In this document: positions 57,484-63,553 of the stretch, piece by piece | Layout: each line of letters begins with the position of its first letter | How positions within the stretch are numbered: the first letter of the stretch is position 1 | Program-made: the position numbers and the translations under genes | Notes under the pieces: generated by a model | The model's database searches: none | The model's input: the letters and a program-made list of their open reading frames with translations, nothing else | Told to the model about the DNA's origin: nothing | Assembly (NCBI RefSeq): GCF_000805335.1 | Contig: NZ_KN708638.1 | Location: forward strand, 1,529,232 to 1,592,784 | Length of the DNA stretch: 63,553 bases | From: Streptomyces sp. CT34 | GTDB lineage: Bacteria; Actinomycetota; Actinomycetes; Streptomycetales; Streptomycetaceae | Direction: 5' to 3'

Positions 57484-60400
57484 TGCGCTGGGACTTCCTG
57501 ACCTGGCTGGGCTCGTTCGTCTCCGGTACGGCCGCATACCGGAAGGAGGACGTCGAGAAGAATCTGGAACGACTGCGCGAGGTCCTCGCCAAGGAGAAGC
57601 AGATCCGGGTGTTCGTGGGCTCCGGCCCGGGCCAGGGTCACCAGGTCGCGGGGGTCCGCCTCCTTGACCGGCTCTTCTCCCCTCCCGAGGGGAAGGTCCC
57701 CGGGCTGGGGTACAAGAAACTCGCGACGGTGCTGTACGAGGAAGGCACGGGCCACGCGGCCGGCACCGCGGAGAAGCTGCGCAAGCTCCTGAGATGGTCG
57801 GCGGGCCAGAACAAGGGGAAGTACAAAGGCGGAGACGTCGAGCTGGTGAAGTGGGACGGCGCCACACCGCCGACGCCTCAGGTGGCCTTCGGCCTCAGCG
57901 CCGCCTGCGACCGCGAGATGAAGCCCAGCCAGTTGAACGTCGGCTACTACCTCCAGGTCCAGCCCTTCCAGTGGACGCTCGGGCCCGATGATCTGTGGAT
58001 CGGGGAGCAGCGCTTTCCGCTCGGACAGCAGCCGGAGCTGGGAGGCGCGACGTTCCGGCAGCGGGCCATGCAGCTTTCCGTTCCCGACATCAGTGATTTC
58101 AACTGGACACCGTATACCGACAGTTCGGATGAGACATCGCGTCGGCAGGCCGAAGCCCTGAAGGCGCTGGTGCAACGCGTGCACCCCCCGAAGGGGACCG
58201 GTACCTGCGCGCTGCTGACCACCTACGGCATTCGTACCCGCTTCGACCGGGACAACAGATCCATCGGAAATCCCCTCTCGAGCGCGCCCTACGAACAGGT
58301 GGTGCTGCTGACGACCGGCGTCCTGGCGACGCAGCGCACGCCGGCCGGCGCCACCCACAAAGGCGCCCTGCCGGTCGTCATCGTCAATCTCGATGAATTC
58401 TGGTGGGACGACTCGGAGGGCGAAGAGGCCGACAAGGCTCCGGCGAAGCACTTCGATCCGGTGCGCAGGCTGCTGGCCGGAGGCCAGGTCAAGTGGGAGA
58501 GACTCGATCCCGACACCGACCGTGCCAACCGGGCGCGTTGGGTGCGGAAGGGGTACCTGACGGACAAGGCCAAGGCATCCTTCAGGGTCAAATTCTGGGA
58601 TGTCTGCACGGGGGCCTCCCTCGCGGATTCCCTGAACTGGCTGACCACCGGCGACCAGTGGGTCCCCGCCGGGCAAAAGGTGCTGTGGGCACAGGTCGGG
58701 CGCGTGCCACCGGAGCTCTTCGACTACCTGCTGCGGTGCAGCACCTGTCCGCCGGTGTTCGAAGGCGCCAATACCACCGCTCTCGCCCTCAACTTCGGCT
58801 CGATGTACTACCGCGTCAACGGAGAGGTCAGCGGTGTCGCACCGGGCACCGTGCTGTACCCCACCACGAGCCTGGCGGCCAACCCGCGCCGGCACCACCT
58901 GACCGAACTCCAGGCCGCGGCCGACCAGATGAGAAACTATCTGCGGCTGTGGTCCGAGCAGAACAGGCCCCCGGACATCTTCGCCAAGCCGATCCTCGCT
59001 TACCGCGAGGAAGGCGGCGGCAGCGGAACCTACCACGACTACTTCCGCGGGGTCGCCGACTTCTACCGGTCGCCCGCCAACGACAAGATCAATCTCGCTC
59101 TCGCCTATCTCGCGCAGCGCCATGCCGAGCAGCCACGACCCCAGGTCCGCGCTGGTCGAGCCGCCCCGGAGGCACCACTGGAAGCCCTCCATCGGGAACT
59201 GCTCCAGGCCCTCAAGAACAGCACCCTGCTCCTGGCGGAATCCTTTCCCGGCAGATGGCGGGCCTTCCTCGGCACGCTGGTGGGTTCCGGGCCGGTGACC
59301 CTGCAGCAGGCCGCGATCGTCCGCGAGCCCGCCGGGGGCGAGGGCGCGATCACCAAGATCACGGTGACCGGGACCGGCATCGACTTCCCGCACCACCCCC
59401 ATATCACCCTGGTCTTCACCGCTCCCGGCGGCTTCGTGGAGGCTCGGCTCTCCGTGGCCTGGCAGGACACCGGTGGACTCCCCGGACTGGAGTGGATCCA
59501 GCTCCACGACCTCGAGTTGAACCTGGCCGTCGCGGAGCGGCCGAAGCTCTCCCATGGCGCACTGCGCACCAAGATCAGCATCGATGGCGGTCCCACGGCG
59601 GAGCTCGCCCTGCCGCTCCCGGCCCCGCCCACCCCATGGCTGCTCACCGCCTCCCTCGACCCGAAGCAGGCCACCGCGGGGCGCTTCTTCAACCTGGCCG
59701 GCGGCGTCGACCTCACCAGGCTGCCCGCCCCGTTCACGCACCTGGACGATCTGGGGCTCACGGCACTCGGCGTCTGCTACGACCCGAAGAAGAAGGCGGC
59801 GGAGAGCCTGACCTTCACCATGGCGACCACCAAGGCCGTGCCGCTCCTCGGCGCCATCGCTCTGAAGGAGATCGAGGTCGAGACCACTGTCTCGGCACCC
59901 GGCAGCCTCGCCGACCGGAGCGTGGCCACCCGGTTCCGGGGAACGTTCTCGATCGGGGAGGCGGTCGTCGTCGTCGCCGCCACCACACCCGAGATGGTCT
60001 TCTCCGGGCAGCTGACGCACGGCACGGTCAAGATCACGGATCTGCTCGCGGCGTTCCTGCCCGGCGTCACGCTGGACGGGCTCTCGACGCCGGAGATCAC
60101 GGAGTTCGCCTTCCGGCACGACCATCTCGGACGGGCCACCACGGTGTCGGCCGGCCTGAAGGCCACCCTGACCGTGGGCGTCTTCACGCTCAGCAACCTC
60201 TCCCTCCTCGTCGACTCCGTACCGGGCAGCCGCCAAGGACGCGTGGCCGGGCGCCTGGTCCTGCTGCCCGGACCGGGCCAGCTCGCCCTCGACGTCGTCG
60301 GCAGCCACACGCCGACGACCCAATGGACCTTCGAGGCCCGGCAGACCGGCGATCCGGTGAGCATCGCCAAGCTCGCCGAGCGGTATCTGGGCTGGAAGAT

Positions 60401-63400
60401 CGATCCCGCCTACGACCTCCAGATCCAGGGGTTGTACGTGCGACTGGTGTCGAAGACCGGGGCATGGGAGCTCAGCGGCAGGACCGCAAAGCGGTGGCAG
60501 GTGCCCTTCCTGGAGGCTGCGGTCGACGCCGCCGTCCGCCTGGCCTCCGACGGCACCACCAAGTCCGGCCGGATCGAGGCCGGGATCCGGTGGCAGGGCA
60601 TCGACATCACACTGGGCCACGACCTCCACCAGAAGAAGACCTTCCTCACCTGGCGCGGACTGGAGGGCACGCTCGAACCGGGCGACAAGGGCGACTGGAC
60701 CGCAGTGCTCGCCCTCACCGAGACCGTCACCATCGGCTGGCTGATCGAGGAGATGGTCTCCTGGCTGACCGGCACGCGGTTCGGTCTGGAGGCGCCGTGG
60801 AACATCCTGGACAGCGTCAAGCTCAGCGGCCTGAAGCTGCGCTACACCTTCAACTCCAAGACTCCCGAGCGGGCGGGAATGGGCTTCCGGGTCGCCCTCG
60901 ACCCGATCGAGCTGGGCTTCGCCCGGATCGACGGGATCAACGTCGACTACGCCAAGGGCACGTCGAAGCAGGGCGTCAAGGTGTCGATCACGGGCTCGTT
61001 CCCCTGGAATGTCGGCGACTCCGCCAGGGGCGACTCGGGCACCCTCGGCCCGTGGGACGCGAGCACGCCCGGTGACGCGCCCGCCCCTCCCGGCCAGGGC
61101 GGGAAATACCTGGACCTGCGTCTGCTCACCCTCGGCCAGCACGTCACCAGCGACGAGCTGAAGAAGGCCGCCACCGTCCAGGCGGCGATCGAGGCGATGG
61201 CCAAGCTGAGCGGGACCAAGCCGGGAGAGATCCCCGAGGTCACCTTCGACGCCGCCAGTGACTGGCTGGTCGGGGCGGACTTCGGGGTGCTGCGGCTGGG
61301 CGGGGCCGCCGGCGCGAACGGCGGTGGCGCGTCCGGCGGCGGTGGCGCACCAAGGACACCCGCGGCGGAGAAGCCCGGCTATCTGGTGACCCTCCAGGCC
61401 GTATTCAACGACCCCAGCCTGTACGGCCTGCGGGTCGCGCTCGACGGTGACGCGGCCAAGGTCTTCAAGGGCCTGGACTTCCAGGTGATGTACCGCCAGC
61501 TCAGCAAGGACCTCGGTGTCTATCAGGCGGAGATCGCGCTGCCCGACACCATGCGCCATCTCAGCGTCGGGGCCTACTCGCTGACCCTGCCGATCTTCGG
61601 CGTTGCCGTCTACACCAACGGCGACTTCCTCATCGACGTGGGCTTCCCCAAGAACGGCGACTGGACCCGCTCGTTCAGCATCGAGGGAATCATCCCACCG
61701 GGCCTCCCCATGCTCGGCTCCGGCGGCTTCTACTTCGGCAAGCTCCCCGCGGCCGCGACCCCCAAGCTGCCCGCGGCACCGGCCCTGGGAACCTTCAATC
61801 CCGTCATCGTCTTCGGCTTCGGGCTGCGCGTCGGCTTCGGCAAGTCGGTCGAGTACGGCGTCCTGAAGGCGGGCTTCAGCCTCACCTTGTTCGGCGTGCT
61901 CGAAGGCATCATCGCGACCTGGAACCCGTACCAGGCGCTGCCCCCCTCACAAGGCGCCGACGACCGCGCCCAGTTGCAGACCACCAACTACTACTGGCTC
62001 CAGGGCAGCGTCGGCATCGCCGGGAAGCTCTACGGCAGCGTCGACTTCGCGGTCATCAAGGCCCAGGTCGACGTCGACATCAAGCTGTACGTGCAGATGA
62101 CCTACGAGGCGTACGTCAGCCTCGCCATCAGCGTCCTGGTCTCCGTCGAGGTCTCCGCGAGCGTGAAGATCGACCTGTGGCTGGTCTCGATCACGCTCCA
62201 CTTCAGCTTCTCCCTCCACCTGAAGGAGACCTTCACCCTCCCCAACCACGGCAAGGCCCCCTGGCTGCCGGACGGGCAGGTGGCCATGGGGGTACTGGCG
62301 GGCGCGAGCGACCGCCGGCTGACCGAGCTGCGGCCCCTGTCCGCCGTCGCTCCGGGACCGGCGATGCTGGTGGCGTGCGCGGTCGACGGCGGCGGTCCCC
62401 TCTTCCCCGCCGCATCGGCCGTGGACTGGACACGGCTGAAGCCCGCGGACGAGGAGCACAAGAAGGCCAACCCGCTCTCCGGTCATCTGCTGAGCCCCCT
62501 GTCCATGGCCGCCGACGAGTACGCACCGGCCGAGCCGGCCCGGCAACAGGCCGTCTGCGTCGCCCTGTTGTCCCTGGACTCGGTGCCCCCGGCCGGTCAG
62601 GAGCAGCCGGGCGGGGCGGGGAAGGACAGCTCCTTCGAGGTGCTGTGCAAGCGGGTGCTCGCCTGGGCCGTCGCGGCGATCCGCGACGACGTCGACGGCA
62701 AGCTGACCTACGACGAGGTGTGCGCCGGACAGGTCACCGACGCACAACTTGCCCATCTGCTGAACAAGGTCCTGGTCAGCGCGGACGACAGAGCGACCCC
62801 GATCCCGCCGGACGCCGTCGCGACGTTCCTCGCCGAGCAGTTCGTGGTCACCGTCGGCGCCGCGACCGAGGACGAGAAGGCCGCGGCCGGGAAGGCCACG
62901 ACGCCCAAGCCCGCGGCGGTCTTCCCGATGCCCCCCGGACTGAGGTTCACCCTCCCCTCCGGCACCTCCTACACCCTCGACGGGTACAACACGATCGGCA
63001 CGGGGGCGCTGAAGGCCCTGCGCGCGGACTTCAACAAACTGCTCGTCCAGGCCCAGACGGAGAAACCCGCCCCGGCACCGCCGTCGGCCAACACGGACGC
63101 CCAGTCGCTCTCGGTGGCCTCCTGGGTCTTCGCCGACTTCTTCCTGCTGCTGGCACGCCAGATGGTCCAGGCCGCCCGCAGCGGGCTGCGTACCTTCACC
63201 TATCCGCTGTCCAACGGCGCCACCGCGAAGGACGCCCGCACCTGGATCGCCGGCCGGGGCGGCCCGAAGCTGCACCTGTACGACGTGCTGGCCGCCAACG
63301 CCGCCCACCCCCTCGCCACCGGAAGCGGCAGCACGGTCACGATCGGCGCGATCTGCGCCGCCGGTGCCCAGGACACCTTCGCCACGCTCGCCGAGGCGCT

Positions 63401-63553
63401 GCCCACGACCTCCGGCACCACCGCCACCGCCACCGACCTGGCCACCGCCAACGCGGGCGCGGCCTGCCTGCGCGACGGTGCGCGGATCGCGGTCGGCGAC
63501 CGCCAGTACACCGTCAGGACGGGCGACACCCTGCTCGATGTGGCGGGGCCCCT
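57480..63553 (+). CDS. Giant unknown protein with C-terminal LysM-like motif, partial (2024 codons in window)
   Basis: Open from ATG 57480 (MMRWDFLTW; overlap ATGATG with the previous stop; AAGGGGG upstream) to the window edge. Residues about 40-560: mixed region with VFVGSGPGQGH (45-54) and TALALNFGSMYYRVNG. About 610-1250: repeated beta-rich blocks (TLTVGVFTLSNLSLLVDS). A Gly/Ala linker at about 1275-1290. About 1300-1590: amphipathic beta stretch VSLAISVLVSVEVSAS, resembling, from memory, DUF6603-type giant proteins. Residues 2009-2024 read QYTVRTGDTLLDVAGP, a LysM start. No signal peptide. The function is unknown. Confidence 0.85.
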   Translation, partial: MMRWDFLTWLGSFVSGTAAYRKEDVEKNLERLREVLAKEKQIRVFVGSGPGQGHQVAGVRLLDRLFSPPEGKVPGLGYKKLATVLYEEGTGHAAGTAEKLRKLLRWSAGQNKGKYKGGDVELVKWDGATPPTPQVAFGLSAACDREMKPSQLNVGYYLQVQPFQWTLGPDDLWIGEQRFPLGQQPELGGATFRQRAMQLSVPDISDFNWTPYTDSSDETSRRQAEALKALVQRVHPPKGTGTCALLTTYGIRTRFDRDNRSIGNPLSSAPYEQVVLLTTGVLATQRTPAGATHKGALPVVIVNLDEFWWDDSEGEEADKAPAKHFDPVRRLLAGGQVKWERLDPDTDRANRARWVRKGYLTDKAKASFRVKFWDVCTGASLADSLNWLTTGDQWVPAGQKVLWAQVGRVPPELFDYLLRCSTCPPVFEGANTTALALNFGSMYYRVNGEVSGVAPGTVLYPTTSLAANPRRHHLTELQAAADQMRNYLRLWSEQNRPPDIFAKPILAYREEGGGSGTYHDYFRGVADFYRSPANDKINLALAYLAQRHAEQPRPQVRAGRAAPEAPLEALHRELLQALKNSTLLLAESFPGRWRAFLGTLVGSGPVTLQQAAIVREPAGGEGAITKITVTGTGIDFPHHPHITLVFTAPGGFVEARLSVAWQDTGGLPGLEWIQLHDLELNLAVAERPKLSHGALRTKISIDGGPTAELALPLPAPPTPWLLTASLDPKQATAGRFFNLAGGVDLTRLPAPFTHLDDLGLTALGVCYDPKKKAAESLTFTMATTKAVPLLGAIALKEIEVETTVSAPGSLADRSVATRFRGTFSIGEAVVVVAATTPEMVFSGQLTHGTVKITDLLAAFLPGVTLDGLSTPEITEFAFRHDHLGRATTVSAGLKATLTVGVFTLSNLSLLVDSVPGSRQGRVAGRLVLLPGPGQLALDVVGSHTPTTQWTFEARQTGDPVSIAKLAERYLGWKIDPAYDLQIQGLYVRLVSKTGAWELSGRTAKRWQVPFLEAAVDAAVRLASDGTTKSGRIEAGIRWQGIDITLGHDLHQKKTFLTWRGLEGTLEPGDKGDWTAVLALTETVTIGWLIEEMVSWLTGTRFGLEAPWNILDSVKLSGLKLRYTFNSKTPERAGMGFRVALDPIELGFARIDGINVDYAKGTSKQGVKVSITGSFPWNVGDSARGDSGTLGPWDASTPGDAPAPPGQGGKYLDLRLLTLGQHVTSDELKKAATVQAAIEAMAKLSGTKPGEIPEVTFDAASDWLVGADFGVLRLGGAAGANGGGASGGGGAPRTPAAEKPGYLVTLQAVFNDPSLYGLRVALDGDAAKVFKGLDFQVMYRQLSKDLGVYQAEIALPDTMRHLSVGAYSLTLPIFGVAVYTNGDFLIDVGFPKNGDWTRSFSIEGIIPPGLPMLGSGGFYFGKLPAAATPKLPAAPALGTFNPVIVFGFGLRVGFGKSVEYGVLKAGFSLTLFGVLEGIIATWNPYQALPPSQGADDRAQLQTTNYYWLQGSVGIAGKLYGSVDFAVIKAQVDVDIKLYVQMTYEAYVSLAISVLVSVEVSASVKIDLWLVSITLHFSFSLHLKETFTLPNHGKAPWLPDGQVAMGVLAGASDRRLTELRPLSAVAPGPAMLVACAVDGGGPLFPAASAVDWTRLKPADEEHKKANPLSGHLLSPLSMAADEYAPAEPARQQAVCVALLSLDSVPPAGQEQPGGAGKDSSFEVLCKRVLAWAVAAIRDDVDGKLTYDEVCAGQVTDAQLAHLLNKVLVSADDRATPIPPDAVATFLAEQFVVTVGAATEDEKAAAGKATTPKPAAVFPMPPGLRFTLPSGTSYTLDGYNTIGTGALKALRADFNKLLVQAQTEKPAPAPPSANTDAQSLSVASWVFADFFLLLARQMVQAARSGLRTFTYPLSNGATAKDARTWIAGRGGPKLHLYDVLAANAAHPLATGSGSTVTIGAICAAGAQDTFATLAEALPTTSGTTATATDLATANAGAACLRDGARIAVGDRQYTVRTGDTLLDVAGP

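Noticed and set aside
56745..61559. Very long open frame (about 1600 codons) on the minus strand opposite the giant genes
   Set aside because: It is antisense to genes with proper starts, overlaps and protein-like sequence. Its own translation is low-complexity and reflects high GC in the opposite codon positions.

Overview
The window is chromosomal DNA from an actinomycete, almost certainly a Streptomyces. It is very GC-rich with strong third-position GC bias. It uses GTG and TTG starts and twin-arginine signals freely. It carries a BluB-CobT fusion, a metNIQ operon, a split CobE/CobT-type CobL and an argCJBDR cluster with argGH, a combination typical of that genus. Every identification here comes from reading translated motifs and DNA patterns; no database search was possible.

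Region 1 (1-11.6 kb) is core: tRNA-Val, a small membrane protein, a Ser/Thr kinase, an RNA 2'-O-methyltransferase, then siroheme/cobalamin genes (cysG/cobA-type, a very long bluB-cobT fusion, cobL) and a GNAT acetyltransferase. Region 2 (11.6-23.8 kb) holds the methionine importer metNIQ behind a 28-codon Cys-codon leader ORF, two small membrane proteins, a GNAT enzyme, a secreted GDPD, a PlsC acyltransferase (best start TTG), a secreted 5'-nucleotidase, and a TetR/MFS efflux pair with a palindromic operator. Region 3 (23.8-33.8 kb) is arginine biosynthesis (argH, argG, argR, argD, argB, argJ, argC), all on the minus strand and interrupted by tRNA-Pro and a solo PstS-like lipoprotein. Between argC and argJ lies a 92-bp tandem repeat that encodes a chain of stop/start-overlapping micro-ORFs.

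Region 4 (33.9-37.1 kb) is a 1.76-kb IS110-family element inserted in a VOC (glyoxalase-fold) gene. The host gene can be rebuilt in frame across the insertion. Upstream of the transposase are two tandem structured units that look like complete bridge RNAs with different target loops, plus a third partial donor loop. The target loop of the transposase-proximal unit matches both halves of the disrupted site. Region 5 (37.3-48 kb) is accessory: VOC/AraC, GPP34, a Tat lipoprotein of the dimethylformamidase type, LuxR, GNAT, a MocR regulator and an EamA exporter whose start codons overlap head to head, a GH10-like hydrolase and 3-hydroxybutyryl-CoA dehydrogenase.

Region 6 (48-63.5 kb) is strongly accessory: a secreted trypsin-like protease, an anchored unknown protein, a decayed AlkZ-like gene in three frames, an orphan coding fragment, then a three-gene operon of unrecognised proteins (226 aa, 1160 aa and at least 2024 aa, the last running off the window). 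The operon has a strong hairpin after the first gene and a LysM-like motif at the edge of the window. It is the best candidate here for an undescribed protein system; the tandem bridge RNAs and the argC-argJ micro-ORF chain are the best candidates at the RNA/translation level.
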